Of a stretch of 28,231 nt of DNA, positions 6,484 through 13,347 are shown one piece after another. The position numbers and the translations under genes are program-made. Position 1 is the first letter of the stretch. The number at the start of each line of letters is the position of its first letter. The DNA is from JAVJSD01 sp040219575 (GTDB lineage: Bacteria > Planctomycetota > Planctomycetia > Pirellulales > Pirellulaceae). The DNA lies in NCBI GenBank assembly GCA_040219575.1, contig JAVJSD010000079.1, forward strand, positions 1-28,231, read 5' to 3'. The notes below the pieces were generated by a model, which was given only the letters and a program-made list of their open reading frames with translations, did no database searches and was not told where the DNA came from.

Positions 6484-7815
6484 TCAGGACAGCACGGCCT
6501 CAATCGCCGTGCCTTCGGCGATGCGGATCGGGCGGCCGACTTCGGACATGTTCTGCGCTGCGGGATCGACGCCGGCCGCGCGGCAGAAGGTCGCCAGCAC
6601 GTCGCCCACCGCGACCTGGTTCTCCTCGACGGTCACGCCGTCTTCGCTCGTCTTGCCGTAGGCCTGTCCGCCCGCGATGCCGCCTCCCGCCAACACGCAC
6701 GACCAGGCGTTGGGATAGTGGTCGCGTCCGCCGTTCTGGCGGTTGGGGCGCAGTTGCGGCGTGCGGCCGAACTCGCCCATCCACAGGATCGTCGTTCGCT
6801 CGAGCAGACCCCGCTCGTCGAGCTCCGCCATCAGGCTTCCCCACCCAGCGTCGAGTTGCTCCGACAGCGACTTGACCGTCGGGAAGTTGTTCTGGTGCGT
6901 GTCCCAGCCGAGCGCCCCGCCGCCGAACCGGCCCAGCGAGACCTCGACGAACGGCACGCCCTCTTCGATCAGCCGCCGCGCCATCAGGCAGCCCTGGCCG
7001 AATCGCCCCCGGCCGTAGGCGTCGCGCACCTTGTCGGTCTCCTCGGTGAGGTCGAAGGCCCGGGCCGCCGAACTGTTCATCATCCGCACGGCGCCGCGAT
7101 AGACGGTGTCGTGGGCGAGCGCCGCGCCGCCGGCATGCCGCGCGAGAAAGCCGTCTTGCAGCGAGCGCCACAGTTCGAGCCGATCCTCGAGTTGCTTCAG
7201 GCCGGCGCCGTGCTGCAGGTCGTCGACCGTCAACTCCGCGTAGCCGTCGTCGTTCTGGTTCGCGGCCGCCTGCTGAAACACATCGGCCGCGCCGACCGTG
7301 AGCGCGGCGTGCCGCGGACCGAGGAAGCCCGGGCCGAAGGCCTGCTGGTTGAAGACGCGATAGGGCGAGATCGCGACGTAGTTGGGCAGCGGCGCCTCGT
7401 CGGTTCCCAGCGACTTGGAAAGGGACGAGCCGATGGTGGGATAGCGAATGGCGCCCATCGGCGGATGGCCGGTCCGCATCAGGTAGGTGCCGCGTCCGTG
7501 ATCGCCTTCCTTGGTGCTCAGGCTGCGAATCACCGCCAGGCGGTCGGACATTTTCGCCAACTTCGGCAGGTGCTCGCTGAAGCGGAGGCCCGGCGAGGCG
7601 GTTTCGATCTCTTTGAACTCGCCGCCGTTCTCGTGGCCCGGCTTCATGTCGAAGGTGTCGATCTGGCTGGCGCCGCCGGTCATCCACAGCAGGATGCAGT
7701 AGCGCGGCTCGCCGCCGCGCGACAGCTCGTCGGCCAGCAGCTTTCGCCAACCGCCGAGCCCGGCGAGTCCCAATCCGGCGGCCTGCAGCAATGTGCGACG
7801 ATCGATCCGCGGCAT
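6484..7815 (-). CDS. DUF1501 domain protein with twin-arginine signal
   Basis: 443 residues. DUF1501 proteins belong to the alkaline-phosphatase/sulfatase superfamily and are strongly expanded in Planctomycetota; their biochemical role is not established. The twin-arginine leader MPRIDRRTLLQAAGLGLAGL is at the N-terminus, with AAGG about eight bases before the ATG at 7815. Family blocks are all present: GGASQIDTFDMKPG at 47-60, GDHGRG at 104-109, WDTH at 304-307, GEFGRTP at 347-353 and GRDHYP at 363-368, supplying the Asp/His residues expected to bind metal. In most planctomycete genomes a DUF1501 gene follows a large gene with DUF1549/DUF1553 (PSD1) domains. Neither neighbour here is one, so this copy is an orphan. 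It is flanked by repeats on both sides. Confidence 0.95.
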   Translation of the reverse strand: MPRIDRRTLLQAAGLGLAGLGGWRKLLADELSRGGEPRYCILLWMTGGASQIDTFDMKPGHENGGEFKEIETASPGLRFSEHLPKLAKMSDRLAVIRSLSTKEGDHGRGTYLMRTGHPPMGAIRYPTIGSSLSKSLGTDEAPLPNYVAISPYRVFNQQAFGPGFLGPRHAALTVGAADVFQQAAANQNDDGYAELTVDDLQHGAGLKQLEDRLELWRSLQDGFLARHAGGAALAHDTVYRGAVRMMNSSAARAFDLTEETDKVRDAYGRGRFGQGCLMARRLIEEGVPFVEVSLGRFGGGALGWDTHQNNFPTVKSLSEQLDAGWGSLMAELDERGLLERTTILWMGEFGRTPQLRPNRQNGGRDHYPNAWSCVLAGGGIAGGQAYGKTSEDGVTVEENQVAVGDVLATFCRAAGVDPAAQNMSEVGRPIRIAEGTAIEAVLS

Positions 7816-7914
7816 GACGACACCTTTTTCAGCAATGAGAGAGGCAGGAACTCCGTGACTTGGTGCTTGCCGGCGGGCGAAAAGTTCAATTCCCGCGCGC
7901 AGACCACTTCGAAG

Positions 7915-7978
7915 GTAGCGGAACTCACCAGAGTTCCGAGTCGGCCGTCAATTTCGGAAGTCTGGCGACTTCCGCTAC
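7915..7978. repeat. Twin-hairpin repeat A3 (64 bases, inverted relative to A1)
   Basis: Begins GTAGC and ends GCTAC. The left hairpin is GGAACTC-ACCA-GAGTTCC and the right one, on the other strand, GGAAGTC-GCCA-GACTTCC, so the two arm types of A1 appear in swapped order at the same total length with a 14-base spacer. It lies between the divergent DUF1501 and NADH dehydrogenase genes. Confidence 0.9.
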
Positions 7979-8019
7979 AGGTTCTTGCCTACGAGACTCC
8001 CCGACGCAGCGACTCGCCT

Positions 8020-8026
8020 CTAGAAT
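8020..8026 (+). promoter_or_regulatory. Candidate -10 (CTAGAAT) before the NADH dehydrogenase gene
   Basis: TAGAAT matches five of six -10 bases and would give a leader of about 36 bases. The -35 position is unremarkable. It resembles the TGCTAGAAT before the Asp-box gene. Confidence 0.35.
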
Positions 8027-8068
8027 CGGGGGATTCCTGCACCCGCACCGCTTGCCGAGACCTCGCCC

Positions 8069-9427
8069 ATGCCGACTCCCGCCGCCAGCTTCGAGAGCAT
8101 CACGCACCGCGTGGTGGTGGTGGGAGGCGGTTTCGGGGGCCTGGCCGCGGCGATGGCGCTCAAGCGGGAGGCCGTCCGCGTCACGCTCGTCGATCGACGC
8201 AACTTCCATCTCTTTCAGCCGTTGCTGTACCAGGTCGCCACCGGCGGACTGTCGCCGGCCAACATCGCCGCCCCGCTGCGGGCCTTGCTCAAGCGGCAGA
8301 GCAACGCCGACGTGCTGCTGGGGGAGGTGATCGGCTTCGACGCCCAGCGGCAGAAGGTGCTGCTGGCCGACGGCGAAGTGGAATACGACTCGCTGATCGT
8401 GGCGGCCGGCGTGCGGCACCACTACTTCGGCAACGACGAGTGGGAGCGACTCGCGCCCGGGCTGAAGAGCGTGGAAGACGCGCTCGAGATGCGCCGCCGC
8501 CTGCTGCTGGCCTTCGAGGCGGCCGAGCGCGAAACCGACGAGACCCGCCGGGCCGCCTGGCTGACGTTCGTCATCGTCGGTGGGGGACCGACGGGCGTGG
8601 AACTCGCCGGCGCGATCGCCGAACTGTCGCGGCACACGCTCCGCCGCAACTTTCGCCGCATCAATCCGGCCTCGGCCCGCATCCTGCTGGTGGAAGGCGC
8701 CGACCGCCTGCTGCCGCCGTACGCCGCCGACCTGTCGGCCAAGGCGAAGCAGCAACTCGAGCGGTTGGGCGTCGAGGTCCGCACCGGCGTGCGCGTTTCG
8801 CAGATCGAGCCCGATTCGGTGATGCTGCTCGGCGGCGACGAGGCGGAGCTGATCGAGACGCGGACCGTGCTGTGGGGCGCCGGCGTGAAGGCCTCGCCCT
8901 TGGGACGGAAACTGGCCGAGGCGACGGGCGTCGAAACCGATCGCGGCGGTCGGGTGGTCGTCGAGCACGACTGCAGTCTGCCTGGTTACGAGAACATCTT
9001 TGTGATCGGCGATCTGGCCAACTTCCAGCATGGCGACGACGAGCAACCGCTGCCGGGCGTCGCGCCGGTGGCGATCCAGCAAGGCAAGTACGTCGCCCGG
9101 CGGATCGTGCATCGCCTGTTGGGCCGCGAGACGCACCCCTTCCGCTATCGCGACCTGGGCGGCATGGCCGTCATCGGCCGAGCCTCGGCGGTGGCCGACC
9201 TGCTGGGCCTGCATCTGAGCGGCGTGCCGGCGTGGCTGGCCTGGCTGTTCGTGCACCTGATGAGCCTGGTCGGTTTCGAGAACCGCATCCTGGTGCTGCT
9301 GCAGTGGTCGTGGAACTACTTCACCCGCAATCGCGCCGCCCGGCTGATCACCGGCGACGACACGCTGCCGCATGTTGGCGCGGCCGCGGAACAACAAGCG
9401 GCGGAAAGCACGACCTCGACGCCGTAA
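8069..9427 (+). CDS. ndh: Type II NADH:quinone oxidoreductase (NDH-2)
   Basis: Single-subunit, non-proton-pumping flavoenzyme that passes electrons from NADH to membrane quinone; 452 residues, usual length. The FAD-binding Rossmann motif VVVVGGGFGG is at 15-24, the second (NADH) motif VIVGGGPTGVELAGAIAEL at 168-186, the late FAD motif FVIGDLANF at 311-319, and the quinone-site segment APVAIQQGKYVA at 332-343. The block HLFQPLLYQVATGGLSP near 47-63 is typical of the family. The C-terminal 70 residues hold a hydrophobic/aromatic stretch (around LAWLFVHLM and VLLQWSWNYF) that should anchor the protein on the inner face of the membrane. The last 25 residues are polar and variable. It is transcribed alone, divergent from the DUF1501 gene and convergent with the HAD gene. 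Confidence 0.95.
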   Translation: MPTPAASFESITHRVVVVGGGFGGLAAAMALKREAVRVTLVDRRNFHLFQPLLYQVATGGLSPANIAAPLRALLKRQSNADVLLGEVIGFDAQRQKVLLADGEVEYDSLIVAAGVRHHYFGNDEWERLAPGLKSVEDALEMRRRLLLAFEAAERETDETRRAAWLTFVIVGGGPTGVELAGAIAELSRHTLRRNFRRINPASARILLVEGADRLLPPYAADLSAKAKQQLERLGVEVRTGVRVSQIEPDSVMLLGGDEAELIETRTVLWGAGVKASPLGRKLAEATGVETDRGGRVVVEHDCSLPGYENIFVIGDLANFQHGDDEQPLPGVAPVAIQQGKYVARRIVHRLLGRETHPFRYRDLGGMAVIGRASAVADLLGLHLSGVPAWLAWLFVHLMSLVGFENRILVLLQWSWNYFTRNRAARLITGDDTLPHVGAAAEQQAAESTTSTP

Positions 9428-9435
9428 TCAGGGCC

Positions 9436-9452
9436 GCTGGGTTGAGCCCAGC
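9436..9452 (+). terminator. Hairpin after the NDH-2 stop codon
   Basis: GCTGGG-TTGAG-CCCAGC, a six-base-pair stem with a five-base loop, starts nine bases after the stop. There is no U-tract, so it is a weak terminator candidate or simply an RNA 3' end stabiliser. Confidence 0.4.
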
Positions 9453-9754
9453 GCGACGCGGCGGCCTCGAGCGAGTCTCCGCTGCGAGTGCAGATTCCGG
9501 CGCGCGGCCTGCCGGCCGCAAGCAAGACGGGGAACATGAGGGAGCGGAGATAACGGAGGAGAGCGTTGAAAAACCGTCGCGACGGAAAGCGGTACGCCGC
9601 CGCCTTGCCCGGAAGCATGAGGCCGCAACATCGATTCGCCGGACGCGTCTCTCCGGCGTGTGCGCGAAAGCTGGAGGCAGCCGAATGAGGACTGCCGCAG
9701 CGCCCGCGGATGTTCCGGCCGCCACGCGACACCGTGCAGCCTTCCAGCAAGGCC

Positions 9755-9773
9755 GGCAGGCGGGATGCCTGCC
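9755..9773. repeat. Hairpin repeat F downstream of the HAD gene
   Basis: GGCAGGC-GGGAT-GCCTGCC forms a seven-base-pair stem, eight bases beyond the HAD stop codon. The flank CCTATGTC resembles a frequent planctomycete intergenic phrase as far as I recall. It could serve as the 3' end of the HAD transcript on the minus strand. Confidence 0.5.
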
Positions 9774-9781
9774 CTATGTCG

Positions 9782-10402
9782 TTAGAAGTTGAACCGCACG
9801 CCGCGGCGGTGGAGGTCGGCGGCCAGTGCGGCGGCGGTGGTGTATTGCACGGCGTCGAAACCGGCGCGCAGGGCGCCTTCCACGTTATCGGGCCGGTCGT
9901 CGACGAAAAAGATCTCCCGCGGCGACACACGCGCCATCTCGGCGGCGGCGCGGTAGATTTCGGGCTCGGGCTTCATCGAGCGGAGGCGGAAGCTGAGGGC
10001 GTATTGCTCCCAACGATCATTGAGGATGCCGTAGTGGCCGCGGTCGATGAATTGCCAGTGGGCCTCGTTGGTGTTGGAGAGAATGCCCATCCGCTGCCCG
10101 GAGAGTTTGAGCTGCGTCACGATGGCGGCGGTGGGCGCGTTGAGCCAGAAGATGTCGCTGCCGGCGCGCTGCAGGGCTTCGCGGTCGGGCCGCGAACCGG
10201 TTGCCGCGCAAAACCGTTGGTAGTACTCGTCGCTGGAAACGTCGCCCCGCTCGTAGTCAACGAACAGCGGCCCCTCGAAAGCGACCTTCCAGACGAGTTG
10301 CCGATCGACGCCCGCCGCCTCCGCCATCTGCCGGCAGGCGAGGTGATGATCGAACTGCAGCAGGACCTTTCCCAGGTCGAAATACAGGAAGCGAGGCGGC
10401 AT
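9782..10402 (-). CDS. HAD family hydrolase (subfamily IA, YihX-like)
   Basis: 206 residues, cytoplasmic. HAD enzymes remove phosphate from small metabolites by way of an aspartyl-phosphate. Motif I is FDLGKVL with the nucleophile Asp9. The usual second Asp (DxD) is Gly11, as in the DLGNV motif of E. coli YihX, an alpha-D-glucose-1-phosphate phosphatase. Motif II is ILSNTN at 107-112, motif III Lys144 in MKPEPEIY, and motif IV VDDRPDN at 167-173. The helical cap lies between about 15 and 85. The gene starts 40 bases after the DUF1080 stop on the same strand, so the two are probably co-transcribed. A sugar-phosphate substrate is plausible from the YihX resemblance and the neighbour but is inference. 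Confidence 0.93.
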   Translation of the reverse strand: MPPRFLYFDLGKVLLQFDHHLACRQMAEAAGVDRQLVWKVAFEGPLFVDYERGDVSSDEYYQRFCAATGSRPDREALQRAGSDIFWLNAPTAAIVTQLKLSGQRMGILSNTNEAHWQFIDRGHYGILNDRWEQYALSFRLRSMKPEPEIYRAAAEMARVSPREIFFVDDRPDNVEGALRAGFDAVQYTTAAALAADLHRRGVRFNF

Positions 10403-10442
10403 GAGGGCTTGGTGGAAACTGCGCGGGCGGCCGGAACCGGCT

Positions 10443-11081
10443 CTACTTCTTGTCGAGCGACTTGATGCGAATGTCTTTGTATGCGACCTCGGCCGGGGCG
10501 CCGCTGTGAATCTGCAGGCCGATCAGTCCGCGTTGTTCGATTTTCGGGTCGGGCTCGGTGTAGTCGACCGTCTGCAGTCCGTTGACCCAGATCTGAATCC
10601 GCGGGCCCTGGCAACGGACGATCAATTCATTCCAACCGTCGGCCTTCACCATCTTGGAGAGTTTCACCGCGTCGCCGTCGGCGAGGAATTTCCGCCGCCG
10701 CGACTCGTCGTACAGCGAGCCCCAGATGGAGCGGTCCTGCATGACGCCCATGTCGCACTGGTAGCCGATCATCTCGTGATGGTCGGGAATCCGGCGGCTG
10801 CGAAACTGCACGCCGGCGTTCTTGCCTTCGCCGCGAAGCCTGGCCGAGAGTCGGAGCTCAAAGTCGCCGTAGTCCTTGGCGGTGCACAGGAATTCATTCT
10901 GGGGGATTCGCCGTTTGAGCGAACCGGCCACGATGGCGCCGTCCTCGACGCGGAAGACGCTCTCCTTTCCCTCCCAGCCGGCGAGCGACTTGCCGTCGAA
11001 CAGCGAAACGAAGCCCTCGTCGGCGCGTGCCGACGACGCGACCGCTCCCAATAACAACAGGCAAGAAACGGCGACTCGCAT
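10443..11081 (-). CDS. Exported DUF1080 (3-keto-disaccharide hydrolase family) protein
   Basis: 212 residues. The start at 11081 gives a Sec signal peptide (MRVAVSCLLLLGAVASSARA, cut before DEGF) and a GGAG site eight bases upstream. A longer frame starts at 11135, but that codon touches the predicted -10 at 11136-11141 and its residues are not leader-like. DUF1080 is a concanavalin-like jelly-roll family; members act on 3-keto glycosides made by Gfo/Idh-type dehydrogenases, and it is highly expanded in Planctomycetota. Seen here: opening block GFVSLFDGKSLAGWE at 23-37, central HHEMIGYQCDMG, and the closing GLIGLQIHSGAPAEVAYKDI followed by the basic end KSLDKK. It should act in the periplasm. 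The HAD phosphatase gene follows in the same unit. Confidence 0.93.
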   Translation of the reverse strand: MRVAVSCLLLLGAVASSARADEGFVSLFDGKSLAGWEGKESVFRVEDGAIVAGSLKRRIPQNEFLCTAKDYGDFELRLSARLRGEGKNAGVQFRSRRIPDHHEMIGYQCDMGVMQDRSIWGSLYDESRRRKFLADGDAVKLSKMVKADGWNELIVRCQGPRIQIWVNGLQTVDYTEPDPKIEQRGLIGLQIHSGAPAEVAYKDIRIKSLDKK

Positions 11082-11135
11082 GGTTTTCACTCCGCAAACG
11101 ATTGGACAGAAACTGCATCTCCCGCGTGGGCCCAC

Positions 11136-11144
11136 ATTATAGCA
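11136..11144 (-). promoter_or_regulatory. Extended -10 promoter (TGCTATAAT) for DUF1080
   Basis: Read on the minus strand the bases are TGC-TATAAT, a perfect -10 hexamer with the extended TG. Transcription would begin near 11129, leaving a leader of roughly 48 bases before the ATG at 11081. The -35 region (about 11159-11164) is poor, as is common for extended -10 promoters. Confidence 0.6.
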
Positions 11145-11441
11145 AGCGGCATTCCTCAGCGAGGGGACGCCGCGCCGAGCGGGGCGTTCAAAACGGGCGG
11201 CGCCGACTTTTGTTCAAATTCGGCCATTTGTTTGAACGCTGCTCCGAAGCAGTTTCGTATTCCCACCGGCGACGAAGTCGCGGGCGCTCTCTTGCTGCTT
11301 CCCTCGCGCCCGCATCGCGGATTCTTCTGATTCTCGATCCTCGATCGGTTGCGCCGGTGAATATAAGTGAATATCGATATGTGGCTCCGGTGTGGGACAT
11401 CGACGCAGCGAACGGAGTTTCTTTCCCGACAACGGAGACGT

Positions 11442-11450
11442 TGGTATGAT
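11442..11450 (+). promoter_or_regulatory. Candidate extended -10 (TGGTATGAT) for the membrane-protein gene
   Basis: TGG-TATGAT fits the extended -10 pattern with five of six bases. The -35 equivalent TTTCCC at 11422-11427 is weak. The start site would be about 125 bases before the preferred GTG or 23 bases before the alternative ATG. Confidence 0.38.
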
Positions 11451-11539
11451 AGGCGTAATTGCGATCTATGTGACCCAGTATGCGACGGCTATCACGCCGA
11501 AAACCGTTACGCGCAATTCGGGTTTGGCAATCTCGCGTT

Positions 11540-11555
11540 AGCGCTTCGAAGCGCT
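11540..11555. promoter_or_regulatory. 16-base perfect palindrome, possible operator
   Basis: AGCGCTTCGAAGCGCT is a perfect dyad lying 26 bases before the preferred GTG start of the membrane protein. Its size and position suit a dimeric repressor site or a leader hairpin. No regulator gene is next to it. Confidence 0.45.
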
Positions 11556-11581
11556 TCTTCACGAATAGGAGCCCTTCTCCC

Positions 11582-12376
11582 GTGGAAGCTTCACCGGCCA
11601 CCTCTACAAGCAGCAGTGTGGTTTGCGAACGCAAGAGTCTGCTGGCCATTCTATTCAGCGGTTTTGGTTTGTTGGTCCTGTTGTTGGCGCCCCTGACGCT
11701 TGGCATTTCACTGATCGCCTTGATTGCGTCTTACTACGCCTTCCCACGGCGTGTCTGGTTAGAGGGCGACCGTATTCGCGCCAGCAAGCGGCTTCCCGCC
11801 GACGGAATCACCATGTCGGACGTCAGAGAAGTGGACCTCTATCTTCAGCGGTTTCTTTTCTTCCCTCTGAACCGGTACGTCATGGTGAAGTACGAACGAC
11901 ACGGCCAAACCGGAACCTTGGGTTTGAACCGTTTGTACTACGGCGCAGCGGGTTTCGATGCGGCAGTGAACCTCTTCGCGGAGGCAAGTCGCAGCGCTGC
12001 CCCAGAGCAAGCCAGGCCGCAATCGTTCAAGCTAGTGGGCGTGTTTCGGTATTTGGCGACCTTTGTCGCGGTCCTCGCGGTGGTGGCCGGAATCGCGATG
12101 GCGTGCGTGTTGCAGTTCACGCGGATCAGCGAGGAAGAAGCCGCGCGAAGTAGTCTGGTCGACCGGATCGAACTGCGTGAGAAAGGTGAGAATACTTACC
12201 ACGGTGAGCCCATCGCCGCGATGGACATGCTCGACACGTGGCTCAAGAGCACGGAGCAAAGACTCTCGGGCCTGCGGACGTTGCAGATGATATCGGCTGC
12301 GGTGGCGGGGGGCGGCATGTTGGTTCTGTTAGGCGTCTGGTTCACCGGCCCCAAGGCCTCGCCAAGCCCAGCCTGA
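11582..12376 (+). CDS. Uncharacterised membrane protein with a possible PH-like domain
   Basis: 264 residues from the GTG at 11582, which has AGGAG ten bases upstream. The frame is open to an ATG at 11480, but the extra 34 residues are Arg/Ser-rich, lack a ribosome site and cross the 11540-11555 palindrome. A long hydrophobic stretch (about 20-52, wide enough for a membrane hairpin) is followed by a soluble part of about 105 residues with beta-rich segments (VWLEGDRIRAS, ADGITMSDVREVDLYL, YVMVKYERHGQTGTLGL), reminiscent of bacterial PH domains of the DUF304 type. Two more transmembrane helices lie near 162-182 and 240-258, separated by a charged segment. I do not recognise a named family. Third codon positions are less GC-biased than in neighbouring genes, so recent acquisition is possible. 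No neighbour explains its role. Confidence 0.75.
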   Translation: MEASPATSTSSSVVCERKSLLAILFSGFGLLVLLLAPLTLGISLIALIASYYAFPRRVWLEGDRIRASKRLPADGITMSDVREVDLYLQRFLFFPLNRYVMVKYERHGQTGTLGLNRLYYGAAGFDAAVNLFAEASRSAAPEQARPQSFKLVGVFRYLATFVAVLAVVAGIAMACVLQFTRISEEEAARSSLVDRIELREKGENTYHGEPIAAMDMLDTWLKSTEQRLSGLRTLQMISAAVAGGGMLVLLGVWFTGPKASPSPA

Positions 12377-12714
12377 TGCTCGTTTCGGGAAAACCGGCCC
12401 AGTATCATCGACCGCCAGCAGATAGGCCAGAACGCCAGCCGGCGTCGGACAAATCGACCGGAGACAGTTTCGTGCTGAAACAGCCCGGCGCGCCGAGAGC
12501 TGAACCGAAGGCTTCAGATGCCTGGTCGCTGCGTCGGATTGGTCGTTTCGTAACAACGCAGCGTCGACAAGTGCGGTTATCATTCGTTCAAACGAAGGAC
12601 AGTCGCGCCGATAAAAGTACGTCGCGCGAGCGAGTGCGTTGCATTTCACAACTCGCCAGAAAACGCACTTGCTTGCGCTGCGTGCTTATAGGTCGGCGCC
12701 ACTGCCCGCAATTG
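12377..12714. other. Gap between the membrane-protein gene and rdgB
   Basis: 338 bases between convergent genes. It contains the 14-base palindrome TTCGTT-CA-AACGAA at 12583-12596 and the 80-base repeat C1 at 12611-12690. A 106-codon minus-strand frame crosses it, but its first residues are encoded by the repeat and nothing in it looks like a protein family. Confidence 0.6.
12611..12690. repeat. 80-base inverted repeat element C1
   Basis: The left arm carries GCGCGAGCGAGTG and the right arm CACTTGCTTGCGC, forming an imperfect 26-base inverted repeat around a 29-base centre containing TTCA and CTCGC. An element of the same 80-base length and layout lies at 19511-19590. The strongest similarity is in the outer arms. 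Confidence 0.85.
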
Positions 12715-13329
12715 CTAAGCGGAAGCTTCGGCGTCGAGCAGTCGAAGCAGGTTCGTAATCAGTCGGTCGAAGGCGCGGGCCCGGTGGCTGAGACGGCTTT
12801 TGACCGCCAACGACAGTTCGGCGAAGGTGCGGTCGTACTCCGGCACGAGAAACAAAGGATCGTAGCCGAAACCGCCGCCTCCCCGCTGCTGGCGCAGGAT
12901 GCGACCGGCGCATGCGCCTTCGACCGAAAGGCGAATCTCCCCGGCGGGATCGGCGACCGCCAAGTGGCAGACGAACCGGGCGGTTCGCCGCTCGTCCGGC
13001 ACGTCGGCCAGTTCGGCCAGCAGGCGGACCTTGTTGGCGTCGTCATCGGCCTGCGGCCCGGCGTAGCGCGCCGAGTAGACGCCGGGAGCGCCGTCGAGGG
13101 CGTCGACCATCAGGCCGCTGTCGTCGGCCAGCGTCCAGCGACTCAAAGCGAGCGCCGTTTGCGACGCCTTCCGCGCGGCGTTCTCGGCGAAGGTTTCGCC
13201 CGACTCCACCACGTCCGGCGCTTCCGGAAAGTCGGTCGCCGCCACGAGCTTCACACTGTGCGGAGCGAGCAACTCCGCCATCTCGATCGCCTTCTTGGCG
13301 TTGCGGCTGGCGAGGACAATCGGCGGCAT
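12715..13329 (-). CDS. rdgB: RdgB/HAM1 non-canonical purine NTP pyrophosphatase
   Basis: House-cleaning enzyme that hydrolyses dITP, dXTP and XTP to monophosphates, keeping deaminated purines out of DNA and RNA; 204 residues, normal length, cytoplasmic. Family motifs are complete: N-terminal nucleotide loop SRNAKK at 8-13, SGETFAENAARKA at 43-55, LADDSGL at 67-73 with the catalytic Asp, GVYSARYAG at 83-91, GGFGYDPLF at 152-160 and KSRLSHRARA at 177-186. The first motif has SRN where many members have TGN, a mild change. The gene begins 18 bases after the stop of the U32 gene on the same strand, so the two should share a transcript. Confidence 0.96.
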   Translation of the reverse strand: MPPIVLASRNAKKAIEMAELLAPHSVKLVAATDFPEAPDVVESGETFAENAARKASQTALALSRWTLADDSGLMVDALDGAPGVYSARYAGPQADDDANKVRLLAELADVPDERRTARFVCHLAVADPAGEIRLSVEGACAGRILRQQRGGGGFGYDPLFLVPEYDRTFAELSLAVKSRLSHRARAFDRLITNLLRLLDAEASA

Positions 13330-13347
13330 GGCTTCGGCTTCGAGCGA

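Larger units (their letters stand above)
9428..9781. other. Gap between convergent NDH-2 and HAD genes, no gene seen
   Basis: 354 bases without a convincing coding frame. It holds a hairpin directly after the NDH-2 stop and another just past the HAD stop. The middle (about 9500-9700) is low in clear signals and may be decayed sequence. Confidence 0.6.
11082..11581. other. Divergent promoter region between DUF1080 and the membrane-protein gene
   Basis: About 500 bases. It holds the DUF1080 promoter near 11136-11144, a possible plus-strand -10 at 11445-11450, a direct repeat GTGAATAT (11357-11364 and 11367-11374, ten bases apart, about one helical turn), and the 16-base palindrome at 11540-11555. 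AT content is visibly higher than in neighbouring gaps. I see no gene apart from a possible N-terminal extension of the downstream protein from an ATG at 11480. Confidence 0.55.

Noticed and set aside
9428..9781. A short gene between NDH-2 and HAD (for example the stretch reading MREER-like residues near 9535-9600)
   Set aside because: All frames here are short or overlap neighbours antisense, with no conserved motif, and two hairpins at the ends mark it as a normal convergent gap.
6466..9792. An 1108-codon plus-strand open frame
   Set aside because: It is antisense to DUF1501 and in another frame of the NDH-2 gene, both of which have full motif sets. The long open frame is an effect of high GC.
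12329..12649. A 106-codon minus-strand frame between the membrane-protein gene and rdgB
   Set aside because: Its first residues are encoded by the left arm of repeat C1, and the rest overlaps the 3' end of the membrane-protein gene antisense. No ribosome site and no protein-like pattern.
12611..12690. CRISPR repeat possibility for the dispersed repeats
   Set aside because: Copies are single, kilobases apart, differently oriented and palindromic over their whole length. There is no regular spacer array and no cas gene.
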